From Negativicutes bacterium (GTDB taxonomy: Bacteria; Bacillota_C; Negativicutes; Sporomusales_B; JARLHX01), in the NCBI GenBank assembly GCA_031292015.1, contig JARLHY010000019.1, positions 1 through 52,882 of the forward strand: DNA of 52,882 bases, read 5' to 3'. The notes below the pieces were generated by a model that worked only from the letters and a program-made list of their open reading frames with translations, ran no database searches and had not been told where the DNA came from. Made by a program: the position numbers and the translations under genes. The stretch's first letter is position 1; every line of letters begins with the position of its first letter. Positions 27,606-36,267 of the stretch are shown here, in pieces.

Positions 27606-27893
27606 ACGTAATAATCACCGGCCACATCTTGCTCAAAGCTCAGCATGTCCTCGCCAATATTGCCACGGCAACATACCATGAGAATGTTTCATAGCAAAAA
27701 CCACCAGCGTGAGCATAGCCTGGTTTTCTCATTTCTGTGTTTTTACGCAAGGGGCATAATAAAAATAGCTTCAGGCTCATAGTGATTAACCGCCCCCGTT
27801 TTAGCCAGAATATGACAGCATTACGATGATTCCGAGTGTCAATATTTGTTTACAGATATTCATGAAAATCCTGGTCATGCCGCTATTTGATAT

Positions 27894-27941
27894 AACAAAA
27901 GCAGACAGTGTACGCGCAAGTTTACACTGTCTGCTTTTGTT
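27894..27941. promoter_or_regulatory. Paired palindrome B, candidate activator (UAS) site
   Basis: A perfect 19-bp inverted repeat (AACAAAAGCAGACAGTGTA at 27894-27912, complement at 27923-27941) with a 10-nt spacer. It shares the arm sequence, spacer length and trailing GACA with palindrome A at 21612-21660. It lies between two divergent sigma-54 promoters, so one activator site could serve both. No gene ends here, so a terminator role is unlikely. Confidence 0.7.
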
Positions 27942-28310
27942 GACATTATTGAAATTTTCTACTATATCGACACAATGCGTTATTGCGCAGACCCCTAATA
28001 AAACTAACTCCCATTTATCAATTTCTTGCAATCTATTGAAAACCACAAACCTGAGCAGCGTGCCTGGAAGCTTTGTTATCCGGGCACTACTGCCATATTC
28101 AAGATTTATTCTAACGCGGATTACCTCAAGCACATTTATTTCTACAAAACACTCTCGAACCGGATAAGCCGAGGTCCCCGCTTCGCTAATTCGACCAGAA
28201 GCGTCTGTAAAAACAATGCTGACAGCTTGCGGCTTTACACGCTGGGGAGCGTTCGTACTGGCTTCATCTGCGCGATTCTGTCAGTAATCCATTTGCAACG
28301 CTTTTTTTAT

Positions 28311-28326
28311 TGGCATGAAACTTGCT
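28311..28326 (+). promoter_or_regulatory. Sigma-54 promoter of the thiolase gene
   Basis: TGGCATGAAACTTGCT matches TGGCAY-N5-TTGCW with 10 bp between GG and GC, about 175 bp upstream of the thiolase start. Confidence 0.8.
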
Positions 28327-28500
28327 GAATATATAAGCAACCTAGGTTGGTTTTTTTGCCAAATAGTAAGCGCTTTTTATCATCGATTGTTCACAGAACA
28401 ATCCGAAAAAGGGGGATGAACAAGAAAGTTAAACACGGGGAAATGCCTAATGCGCAAATCCCGCAAACCGTACAATATTTCTTTAAGGGAGGCCTTTTAA

Positions 28501-29670
28501 GTGAGAGAAGCAGTAATAGTATCCGCAGTCAGAACGCCAGTAGGTAAAGCGCGAGGTTCATTAGCCTCCGTTCCCGCTTATCAACTAGGCGCACTTGCTA
28601 TCAAAGAAGCTGTTAAACGGGCCCAAATTAATCCGAACCAAATAGATGAGGTTGTCTACGCTAATCTTTTTGCTAACGAAACAGCAAATTTAGCGCGAGT
28701 GGCACTGCTTGAAGCCGGCTTACCGATAACCGTCCCGGGTATTACGCTTGACAGGCAATGTCCGAGTGCGCTTAATGCCATCGCTTATGCAGCAATACTT
28801 ATTCAAGCTGGCTATGCTGATATCGTCGTTGCCGGAGGCGCGGAAAGCGATTCGCGCAGAGCATATGTCATGGAAAAACCCAAAGACGCATACCAAATCA
28901 TGCCTCCTCAGTGGGCTGCCATTCACTTAACACCTGTTGAGGAAGACAACGTGCCTATGGGGATAACTGCTGAAAACGTAGCAATAAAGTACGGTATTTC
29001 CCGCCAGGAATGCGATAAGTTTGCTCTTGAGAGCCATCGTAAAGCAGCCAAAGCATGGGAGGCTGGTTACTTCGATGATCAGATCGTACCTGTCGAGGTA
29101 ACACTGGGTAAAGGTAAATCCCTCATGTTTAGTAAAGACGAAATCTTCCGCGCCGATTCCTCTTTGGATGCGCTGGCAAAATTGCGGCCTGCATTTAAAA
29201 AGGACGGTATTGTAACGGCTGGCAACAGTTCACCGATGAGCGACGGAGCAGGTGCCCTTGTCTTAATGGAAAAAAATCAGGCCAAAGCGATGGGGCTGGA
29301 GATTTTAGCCAAGTTCAAAGACTATGCGGCAGCCGGTGTTGACCCTAAAATCATGGGAATCGGCCCGGTTCCTGCTACTAATAAACTGATGAAACGGGCG
29401 AAATGCGAGCTTAAAGATGTCGATCTTATTGAATTGAATGAAGCTTTTGCCGCTCAGTCCATTGGCTGCGTGCAAGAACTGGATATGAATATGGACAAGG
29501 TGAATGTGAACGGTGGTGCCATCGCCTTGGGCCACCCGCTTGGAGGCACAGGTGCAATCATAACAACGAAACTCTTGTATGAGATGAAGCGCCGTGATGT
29601 CGGACTGGGAATGGTGTCTTTCTGCGCTGGCGGTGGGCAGGGCGTTTCTGTACTCTTTGAACGGGAGTAA
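28501..29670 (+). CDS. Thiolase (acetyl-CoA C-acyltransferase)
   Basis: A 389-residue thiolase that cleaves 3-oxoacyl-CoA with CoA, or runs in reverse. The nucleophile Cys is C87 in [11 protein letters not shown]; the [17 protein letters not shown] motif supplies the His and the second Cys is C375 in FCAGGGQG. Family length is normal. The GTG start follows AAGGGAGG. It is the last step of the oxidation scheme encoded by the neighbouring operons and is alone behind its own sigma-54 promoter. Whether it prefers acetoacetyl-CoA or longer substrates is not evident. Confidence 0.94.
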   Translation: MREAVIVSAVRTPVGKARGSLASVPAYQLGALAIKEAVKRAQINPNQIDEVVYANLFANETANLARVALLEAGLPITVPGITLDRQCPSALNAIAYAAILIQAGYADIVVAGGAESDSRRAYVMEKPKDAYQIMPPQWAAIHLTPVEEDNVPMGITAENVAIKYGISRQECDKFALESHRKAAKAWEAGYFDDQIVPVEVTLGKGKSLMFSKDEIFRADSSLDALAKLRPAFKKDGIVTAGNSSPMSDGAGALVLMEKNQAKAMGLEILAKFKDYAAAGVDPKIMGIGPVPATNKLMKRAKCELKDVDLIELNEAFAAQSIGCVQELDMNMDKVNVNGGAIALGHPLGGTGAIITTKLLYEMKRRDVGLGMVSFCAGGGQGVSVLFERE

Positions 29671-29779
29671 ATCGGTAAACATACCGATCGATATCCAAGC
29701 CCGCTGAATTATCAAGGTTCACCAATAAAGCAACGCGTCTTTCATCCGCGCATACTGAAATCTATCCGACGGAAATAAG

Positions 29780-29895
29780 GAGGTGGAAAACAGAGTTGGG
29801 TCCGTGTTCGCAAGCACGTGATAGATATGCGCCTAAATTAGGATAGCGAATGGTGGCAACTGGGAAACTCCATCCAAGCTATTCCCGTCCTCGCA
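29780..29895 (+). ncRNA. Structured 5' leader of the SLH porin gene (unidentified)
   Basis: The 248 bp before the porin gene contains nested pairing: CGTGTT-CGCA-AGCACG (about 29812-29818), CCTAAATTAGG (29832-29842), and ATAGCGAATGG paired with CCATCCAAGCTAT spanning a GGCAACTGGGAAACT loop. It ends before the AAGGGGG ribosome site. I do not recognise a known riboswitch class; c-di-GMP-I, c-di-AMP and cobalamin signatures were looked for and not found. It may be a stable mRNA 5' end or an undescribed element. Confidence 0.35.
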
Positions 29896-29918
29896 AAAAC
29901 ATATAAGGGGGAAACCAC

Positions 29919-31289
29919 GTGAAAAAAACTTTAGTTATCCTTTTAGCACTCATCATGGTTCTGAGCATCACCGGTATTGCTTTTGCCGGCCCGTTCACCG
30001 ATGTGCCGTCGGGCCATTGGTCGTACGAGGCCATCAGTAAGCTGGCAAAAGCCGGCATTGTCGACGGTTATGGGGATGGAACGTTCCGCGGTGACAAAAC
30101 CATGACCCGCTATGAAATGGCGATGGTTGTCGGCAAAGCAATGGAACGCTCCGACAAAGCAGACGCCCAGAACAAGGCGCTGATCGAAAAATTGGCTGCG
30201 GAGTATGCCACCGAACTTAATACTCTGGGTGTACGGGTCGGCAAGTTGGAAGATTACAATAAAACGACGATGAGAGTAGGATTCGATTCGTTGACCATCA
30301 TTTCGGCCGACAGTCCGCCGGCGGGCCAGCCGAAAGTCAAAGGAAACGACGAGTTTCATATGCGTAATCGTCTATATTTTTCCGGCAATCTCAACCCCAC
30401 AATGACATATACGGTGCGCGCGGCAACCGGCGTGAATTTCTACGGTGCGAACTCTACTAGCTCTGCAGCCTTTATTGATGTCGGCTACATGGAAACCTCA
30501 AATTTCCTCGGTTTTGACCAAGTGCGTTATGGGCGTATGAGTACTTTCGAACAGGGTGCCATGGTCCTATTCAGAGATGGCGGCAACGACGGCATCCGCC
30601 TGACAAAGAAACTGGGTAACGATGCCACTCTCAGGCTGGGCGCTTATGTTGCCAGTCCTGACCCGACAACCAATGCGGGAGATTCTCAGGACATTCAGTA
30701 TATTTCCCTGCAGCAAAAGTTGTCTCCCGTTACTACGGTCGGCGCCGCGTTTCTCAATAACAACCGGTTTATGACCCCGGCTCTCCCTTTCAATTATGGG
30801 TATAACAGTTCGAAGCTTTGTGATCTCTATGCCTCGACAAAAACAGGCAAATGGACGTTAACGGGAGAATACTCGGTAAACAGACTTTCGGATCCGACCG
30901 GCAATGTCAGTGCAAGCCCGCGGGCATGGGAAGTCCAGCTTACCAACGGTACCAATATGCCGAATACTTTCTACCCGGCGCAGCGAATTTATGCGGATAT
31001 GAACAAACCTGGTTCCGATGCGTTTGCGGTTTCATACCGTTATGCCCAAACCGGTGCCATCCCGACCAGTCTGGGTGCTGCAAGGCATTTATGGTGGGTT
31101 TCGCCGAGCTACAGACTGAATGGTGGAGCTTACGACGGGGTTGATAACGCCAAAGTCTTATATATTGGTTATCAATACGTTTTAGCCAAAGGTTTAGGTC
31201 TAAGCCTGGATTATCAAAACTTTAAGGAAACTTCCACCGGTGCGCCAATAGACAAAACGTTTTATGCCGTACTCTGGTTTGTTTTTTAA
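29919..31289 (+). CDS. SLH-domain outer-membrane porin (OmpM-type)
   Basis: A 456-residue protein. Signal peptide 1-23 (cleavage AFA-G), one SLH domain at about 25-70 (FTDVPSGHWSYEAISKLAKA, then GYGDGTFRGDKTMTRYEMA), a short coiled coil to about 105, and a long body rich in alternating strands that ends in YAVLWFVF with a terminal Phe, as in beta-barrel porins. In Negativicutes the SLH domain binds polyamine-modified peptidoglycan and tethers the outer membrane. The GTG start has AAGGGGG upstream. Its place next to the catabolic genes suggests a role in substrate entry. Perfect terminator follows. Confidence 0.92.
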   Translation: MKKTLVILLALIMVLSITGIAFAGPFTDVPSGHWSYEAISKLAKAGIVDGYGDGTFRGDKTMTRYEMAMVVGKAMERSDKADAQNKALIEKLAAEYATELNTLGVRVGKLEDYNKTTMRVGFDSLTIISADSPPAGQPKVKGNDEFHMRNRLYFSGNLNPTMTYTVRAATGVNFYGANSTSSAAFIDVGYMETSNFLGFDQVRYGRMSTFEQGAMVLFRDGGNDGIRLTKKLGNDATLRLGAYVASPDPTTNAGDSQDIQYISLQQKLSPVTTVGAAFLNNNRFMTPALPFNYGYNSSKLCDLYASTKTGKWTLTGEYSVNRLSDPTGNVSASPRAWEVQLTNGTNMPNTFYPAQRIYADMNKPGSDAFAVSYRYAQTGAIPTSLGAARHLWWVSPSYRLNGGAYDGVDNAKVLYIGYQYVLAKGLGLSLDYQNFKETSTGAPIDKTFYAVLWFVF

Positions 31290-31313
31290 TGTGATTAACG
31301 CATAATCAGCTTC

Positions 31314-31345
31314 ACAATTAGACCTCATTATTGAGGTCTAATTGT
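31314..31345 (+). terminator. Terminator after the porin gene
   Basis: Perfect 14-bp hairpin (ACAATTAGACCTCA, 4-nt loop) followed by ATTTTAA. Confidence 0.85.
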
Positions 31346-31399
31346 ATTTTAACGGCTGACTGCCGATGATCCAGAATAAATAAAGCGAGTCTAAAAATA

Positions 31400-31440
31400 A
31401 AAAGCCAGGGTTTCGCATGTTGGACTGCGCCCTGGCTTTT
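31400..31440 (-). terminator. Terminator after garD
   Basis: AAAAGCCAGGG and CCCTGGCTTTT form an 11-bp hairpin; on the minus strand the 3' arm ends in TTTT followed by A/T-rich sequence, about 80 bp past the garD stop. Confidence 0.75.
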
Positions 31441-31520
31441 GTTCTGGTATTTTATACGGCATATTGATCGGACTTCGGTTTTTCGGTTCCCGGAGAGCGA
31501 CAAACCGCCTGGGGTTATCG

Positions 31521-33056
31521 TCAGGTCACCGGCGCAGGGTTGAAGAGGCACAAAGCATTATGCAAGCCCCAATGCTCGGCCCAGGTTTCTTTTCGTCCGC
31601 TGGCGACATCCAGGATCAGCCGGAAGATTTCCCAGCCGACTTCTTCGATGGTTGCTTCCCCTGTTACGATGCGACCTGCGTTGACATCGATGAGGTCATG
31701 CCATTGCTCGGTAAGGGAGTTTCGTGTCGACACTTTGATCACCGGGGCCATTGCCAGGCCATAGGGCGTGCCCCGTCCGGTGGTGAAAACTTGCAGTTGC
31801 ATTCCCGAGGCCAGCTGCAGTGTGCCACAGATGAAATCACTGGCAGGGGTTGCCGCGTAGATCAACCCCTTTTGGGTTGCCTTCTCACCAGGAGCTAAGA
31901 CGCCCACGATAGCGCTGCTGCCTGATTTGGCGATAGAGCCCAGCGATTTTTCCACCACGTTGGCTAAGCCGCCTTTTTTGTTGCCTGGCGACGGGTTCGC
32001 GTTCCGGTCCACTGCCCCGGTATCTAAATATTTGTCATACCACTTCATTTCCCGGATCAACGCCCGGCCGACTTCTTCATTGGCGGCCCGCTGGGTTAAT
32101 AAATGCACAGCATCGCGTACCTCGGTCACTTCGGAGAATAAAACCGTCGCTCCGGCGCGAACCAATAAATCGGCCGCGTATCCCACCGCCGGGTTGGCAG
32201 TGACTCCGGAAATGGCATCACTCCCGCCGCATTGCAGACCAACCACCAAATCGGAGACCGGGCAGGTGACGCGTACCCGGTGGTTGAGTCTGATTAAGCA
32301 CTGTTCAGCCATTTCCATAATCGCCTGCACCATTTTTTCAAAGCCTTGATGATCTTGCAGGACGACAATATTGGCTGCAACGCCTTCCGGTACCAAGGTC
32401 TCCGGCAGCAGCTTCTCGCAGCCCAGGCCGACAACCATAACTTCCCCGCCGAAATTGGGGTTTTTCGCTATATTTTGGATCGTACGGATCGGAATGACCG
32501 CCTCCGGGGCTTTAATCGCCACCCCACAGCCGTAATTATGGTTTAAGGCCACCACGTCATCGACATTCGGGTAGCGGGGAAGGAGCTCTTTCTTGATCCG
32601 GTCCACGGCATAATCAAGGACGCCTGCGACACATTGAACACTTGTGGTAATGCCAAGAATATTTTTTGTCCCCGCACTGCCATTGTCATTGCGGTATCCC
32701 TCGAAGGTATAGCCTTCAAGGGGCGGCAGGGCATCAGGCACCCGGGTGGCGATCTGCAGTTCGTCCAGATCGGGGGGTGTCGGCAGCTCTACCAGGGATT
32801 CTTCAATCCAATCGCCTTTCCTGATGGCGCGGACCGCGTAGCCAATGACTTCGCCGTAGCGAATAATTGCTTCGTTTTGCGCCAGGTCCCGCAAAGCTAC
32901 TTTGTGGCCCTGGGGAACATCCTCCCGCAGCTCAAGACCGCCAGGAAATACTGTCCCTTTCGGCAATCCGCCGGAGTTGACGATGATGGCAACATTGTCT
33001 TTTGCATTGAGGGTAATGTAAAGAGGCGCTTCTGGTTGTTCTTTTGTTGAAAGCAT
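31521..33056 (-). CDS. garD: Galactarate dehydratase
   Basis: An iron-dependent dehydratase of the UxaA/GarD family converting galactarate to 5-dehydro-4-deoxyglucarate. It is 511 residues. The N-terminal SAF-like domain ([20 protein letters not shown]) and the core ([20 protein letters not shown], then [49 protein letters not shown]) match GarD along its length, including the C-terminal FNPAPVT. ATG 33056 was chosen for GGAGC eight bases upstream; a frame start two codons earlier is too close. The usual aldolase GarL and reductase GarR are not in the window. Confidence 0.92.
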   Translation of the reverse strand: MLSTKEQPEAPLYITLNAKDNVAIIVNSGGLPKGTVFPGGLELREDVPQGHKVALRDLAQNEAIIRYGEVIGYAVRAIRKGDWIEESLVELPTPPDLDELQIATRVPDALPPLEGYTFEGYRNDNGSAGTKNILGITTSVQCVAGVLDYAVDRIKKELLPRYPNVDDVVALNHNYGCGVAIKAPEAVIPIRTIQNIAKNPNFGGEVMVVGLGCEKLLPETLVPEGVAANIVVLQDHQGFEKMVQAIMEMAEQCLIRLNHRVRVTCPVSDLVVGLQCGGSDAISGVTANPAVGYAADLLVRAGATVLFSEVTEVRDAVHLLTQRAANEEVGRALIREMKWYDKYLDTGAVDRNANPSPGNKKGGLANVVEKSLGSIAKSGSSAIVGVLAPGEKATQKGLIYAATPASDFICGTLQLASGMQLQVFTTGRGTPYGLAMAPVIKVSTRNSLTEQWHDLIDVNAGRIVTGEATIEEVGWEIFRLILDVASGRKETWAEHWGLHNALCLFNPAPVT

Positions 33057-33112
33057 AAGCAATTGCTCCTTTAACTGACAGTTTGTGTGCAGCCAAGATC
33101 AGTGGATAGCCT

Positions 33113-34873
33113 TTAGCCCTTGATTGTTCTTGGTATAATCATTTGGTGCACCGGTGTAATGGAGCGCGGATTCTGGTAATAGGCTCCGGCAAAGGCAACA
33201 CAGTACTGACGCAGCCGATCCATCGGAACGATTTCGTCGATCATCCCGGTCTGGGCACAGAAGACGGGGCGGGATTTATTGTGATAGTCGTCCACCATGG
33301 CATTCATTGCTTCCAGGGTTTTGTCCATGCTTTTGCCTTCTTTATGCTCTTTCACCAATTTCCTGCTATAATTGGCAATTGCAGCGGTTTCGCTGTGCAT
33401 GACATAAATCTCCGTAATTGCTGTGCCGATTGTCAGCGCCGTTGTTGTGGATTGCGGTCCGCCCATCAGATAATGAGCCGCTGCCGTCCCTTTGCGGGTA
33501 ACGATACACAGCATAGGCATAGCCGCCTTTTCAATGGAATAAACAAGGCTCTGCCCCAAACCCAAAAGTTCGGCGTTTTCCGCATTATCGCCGACATCAA
33601 TACCCACGGTGTCCTGCAGCCAGATGATGGGGAGATTATCGCGACCGCAAAAGGTAACAAATTCATTCATCTTAATTAGCCCTTGGCGGTATAGCTTGCC
33701 GCCAAGACCGACATTATTCTCATCGACATAATTGGGATAATTAAGGAAAAATCCCTGTTTGTTGCCGATTACGCCGACCGGGAAACCATCCATTTTCGCG
33801 ATTCCTGTGAACACTTCAGGTCCATAGTCCGGACGGTACTCCATAAACTCACTGTTGTCGACCAGGCGGGCCATGACTTGGATCGCGTCATAAGTCCTTT
33901 TGGGATCAGCCTGCAGCAAATAATATAAATCTTCCTGCGGAAGAGCGGGCTCAGCGGCATCCGCAACCTGAAAGAAGTCGGGATGATATGCCGGCAAGCC
34001 TTTCATGTACTCCTTTATGCCATCCAGGACGCCGGCCTCCGTGTCATGTACTTCCCGGAAAAAGGCCGTCCCATCGAAATGGGTCTCTACACGGCCCGGC
34101 GCTTTTGCCCGCAAGGTTTTGGCAGCTTCAATAATCTGCAGGGCGCTTTCCATATCAAACCGCCCGGTCGTGCTCATACCGCCAACGATGCCCGCGCCGC
34201 CCACAGCGATGTTGGCTTCATTGTGCGCGATCAGAATCGTCGGACTGATACCGTGATAACCGCCACCAGCCGGATTGGTTCCAAAAATCGCATTGAGTAC
34301 CGGTATCCCTAATTGATTGAGTTCAGCATGCCGGAAGAAGGTCGCGCCGCTTCCCCGCGGGCCGGCATATACCTTTTCCTGCTCCGTCAATTTCACGCCG
34401 CTGCAGTTCAAAGCCCAAACAAGAGGAATATTTAGTTTTTTCGCCAGATCCGTAACACGGAGAATATTTTCCGACTGTCCGGCAATCCATGCTCCGGCCA
34501 GTATTTTATTGTCAAAGGCAATAACGACCGCCCAGCGGCCCTGAATCTTGGCCAGCCCATCAATTACGCCGGTACAGCCGTCTTCATTTCCCCCCGGATT
34601 ATACAAGGTATGAAGGGGGCACCAGGTGCCAGGATCAACCAAGTACTCAATCCGCTCGTAGGCGGTCATTTGCCCTTTCGCATGGATTTTGTCCGCCGAG
34701 GTTCCGGCAAGCTTTATTTTTTCCGCTGCCTGCTCCACTATTTTTTCTTCACTGCGAACTTGCCCGGCATTTTCTTGCCAGCGCTGTCTTTCTGTCTCGG
34801 TCATTGCCTGGCCGATCTCAGGCATTTTTTCAAAATAGGGACGCAAAGGCTTTTGTTTTCTCATCAAACTCAC
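33113..34873 (-). CDS. gcdA: Glutaconyl-CoA decarboxylase alpha-like carboxyltransferase
   Basis: A 586-residue carboxyltransferase close to GcdA of Acidaminococcus (587 residues), with PYFEKMPEIG near the N-terminus, NCSGVKLTEQEKVY, FGTNPAGGGYHGISPT, GGAGIVGGMS, GKLYRQGLIKMNEFVTFCGR, and RKGTAAAHYLMGGPQ. GcdA moves CO2 from glutaconyl-CoA to a biotin carrier protein, giving crotonyl-CoA; the membrane pump (GcdB), carrier (GcdC) and GcdD are not encoded here. It may pair with subunits elsewhere or carboxylate another acyl-CoA. Start: GTG 34873 with AAGGAGG very close, or ATG 34864. It lies between garD and a glcD-like gene in one minus-strand run. Confidence 0.88.
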   Translation of the reverse strand: MSLMRKQKPLRPYFEKMPEIGQAMTETERQRWQENAGQVRSEEKIVEQAAEKIKLAGTSADKIHAKGQMTAYERIEYLVDPGTWCPLHTLYNPGGNEDGCTGVIDGLAKIQGRWAVVIAFDNKILAGAWIAGQSENILRVTDLAKKLNIPLVWALNCSGVKLTEQEKVYAGPRGSGATFFRHAELNQLGIPVLNAIFGTNPAGGGYHGISPTILIAHNEANIAVGGAGIVGGMSTTGRFDMESALQIIEAAKTLRAKAPGRVETHFDGTAFFREVHDTEAGVLDGIKEYMKGLPAYHPDFFQVADAAEPALPQEDLYYLLQADPKRTYDAIQVMARLVDNSEFMEYRPDYGPEVFTGIAKMDGFPVGVIGNKQGFFLNYPNYVDENNVGLGGKLYRQGLIKMNEFVTFCGRDNLPIIWLQDTVGIDVGDNAENAELLGLGQSLVYSIEKAAMPMLCIVTRKGTAAAHYLMGGPQSTTTALTIGTAITEIYVMHSETAAIANYSRKLVKEHKEGKSMDKTLEAMNAMVDDYHNKSRPVFCAQTGMIDEIVPMDRLRQYCVAFAGAYYQNPRSITPVHQMIIPRTIKG

Positions 34874-34890
34874 GCTCCTCCTTCTAGCAA

Positions 34891-36267
34891 TTACGGGTTG
34901 AACATCTTCCCCGGGTTCAATAACTCTTGAAGATCAAGGGCTTGTTTCACTTTCTGACCGACCGCGAACCCGACTTCTCCTGTCTCCCACTTCAGGAACG
35001 GAGCTTTCATATAGCCGATGCCATGTTCTCCCGACAACGTACCGCCAAGCTCCAGCGCGGCGCGGAACACCTTTTCCACCGCGACTTCCACCCGTTCCAT
35101 CTCTGCGTGATCGTGCTTGTTGGTCATTACATTAAGATGCAGGTTGCCGTCGCCGGCATGGCCAAAGACCACCATCTTCAGGGCATATTCCTGGGCAACT
35201 TCTTTTATCAGACGCACCATAACCGGAACCTGGTTGATCGGCACGGTAATATCCTCGGCCAGTTTGGTCGGATTAAGCTTGCCGCAGGCGGGAGACACCG
35301 CGCGCCGGGCCTGCCACAATTTATCACTTTCCGCAGCGGTGGTCGCAACTTGGATTTCCGATGCTCCACACTGTTCGCAGACCTTCATTACATTGCCGGC
35401 TTGTTTATCTACCGCCACCTGCGAGCCGTCCACCTCTATAAGCAAGATCGCTTCGGCTTCGATAGGCAGGCCAATCTTCAGATAGTCTTCCACTACACGG
35501 ATGGTGAGATTATCCATCAGTTCGAGAGTCGTGGGAATGGTGCCTGATGCCATCAAGGTGCTGACAGTCTTTGCGGCGTCATCCAGTTTTTCATAAATAG
35601 CCAACAGGGTCTTTTTGGTCTTCGGTTTTTCAATCAGCCGCAAAAAGATTTTCGTTATGATGCCCAGCGTACCTTCTGAGCCAACAAACAGCATGGTCCA
35701 GTCCGGTCCGCCCATATCGCTGTCCACCTGATTGCCCACTTCCACAATCTGACCATCCGCCAAAATGACTTCCAGCCCCAGGACATAGTCCCGGGTAACG
35801 CCATATTTGACCCCGCGCGGCCCGCCTGCACATTCGGCAATATTGCCACCCATGGTGGATGTTTTCGCACTGGCCGGGTCGGGAGGATAAAACAAGCCCG
35901 CCTGACTGACGGCATTGACGAATTCTTCGGTGATTACGCCAGGCTCCACTGTTGCCACTTTGTTGTGGATGTCGATATCAATGATCTTGTTCAGCCGGGT
36001 CAACTCAAGGCAAATGCCGCCCTTTCGCAGCACAGCCCCCCCGGAGTTGCCGGTGGCTGCCCCTCTGGCTGTGACCGGCATGTTATATTGTCTTGCCAAT
36101 TGAACCGTTTTTACAATTTCGTCCACGGTCGCGGGAGCCACGACAACATCAGGAATACCGTCACGGAATGTGGCGTCTATTGAATAACAAATACGGTCTT
36201 CGAGCCCATCCAGAACATACTCCGCTCCCACGATCTGCCGTAATTGGCTAACTATTTGCGGTTGCAT
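34891..36267 (-). CDS. FAD-linked 2-hydroxyacid dehydrogenase, GlcD-like
   Basis: A VAO-family flavoprotein of 458 residues. The N-terminal FAD-binding part has VVAPATVDEIVKTVQLA, ARGAATGNSGGAV and PPDPASAKTSTMGGNIAECA; the C-terminal part has the metal-site motif VFGHAGDGNLHLN and SGEHGIGYMK. It should oxidise glycolate, D-lactate or another 2-hydroxy acid, passing electrons to the adjoining Fe-S subunit. ATG 36267 (GGGGGAGC upstream) is used; it overlaps the glcF-like stop by 20 bp. Confidence 0.92.
   Translation of the reverse strand: MQPQIVSQLRQIVGAEYVLDGLEDRICYSIDATFRDGIPDVVVAPATVDEIVKTVQLARQYNMPVTARGAATGNSGGAVLRKGGICLELTRLNKIIDIDIHNKVATVEPGVITEEFVNAVSQAGLFYPPDPASAKTSTMGGNIAECAGGPRGVKYGVTRDYVLGLEVILADGQIVEVGNQVDSDMGGPDWTMLFVGSEGTLGIITKIFLRLIEKPKTKKTLLAIYEKLDDAAKTVSTLMASGTIPTTLELMDNLTIRVVEDYLKIGLPIEAEAILLIEVDGSQVAVDKQAGNVMKVCEQCGASEIQVATTAAESDKLWQARRAVSPACGKLNPTKLAEDITVPINQVPVMVRLIKEVAQEYALKMVVFGHAGDGNLHLNVMTNKHDHAEMERVEVAVEKVFRAALELGGTLSGEHGIGYMKAPFLKWETGEVGFAVGQKVKQALDLQELLNPGKMFNP

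Larger units (their letters stand above)
27370..28500. other. Divergent 1.1-kb regulatory region
   Basis: Separates the CoA-transferase (minus) from the thiolase (plus). It holds two facing-away sigma-54 promoters (27591-27605 minus, 28311-28326 plus) and the paired palindrome at 27894-27941. A perfect palindrome AATCCGCGGATT at 27565-27576 sits just downstream of the minus promoter. A 30-codon minus-strand frame (27640-27732) lacks a good ribosome site. Longer frames on both strands around 27801-28167 mirror the palindrome and look non-coding. The region is AT-rich compared with the flanks. Confidence 0.6.

Noticed and set aside
27640..28167. Several frames of 30-113 codons in the divergent regulatory region
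   Set aside because: They overlap the sigma-54 promoters and the palindrome, lie on both strands and lack ribosome sites.
29790..29822. Fourth sigma-54 promoter before the porin gene (TTGGGTCCGTGTTCGCA)
   Set aside because: GG-N10-GC spacing fits, but the -24 and -12 flanks (GGGTC and TTCGC) match poorly and the sequence is part of a hairpin.
29780..29895. c-di-GMP, c-di-AMP or cobalamin riboswitch before the porin gene
   Set aside because: The conserved blocks of these classes are missing. Only a generic structured leader can be supported.
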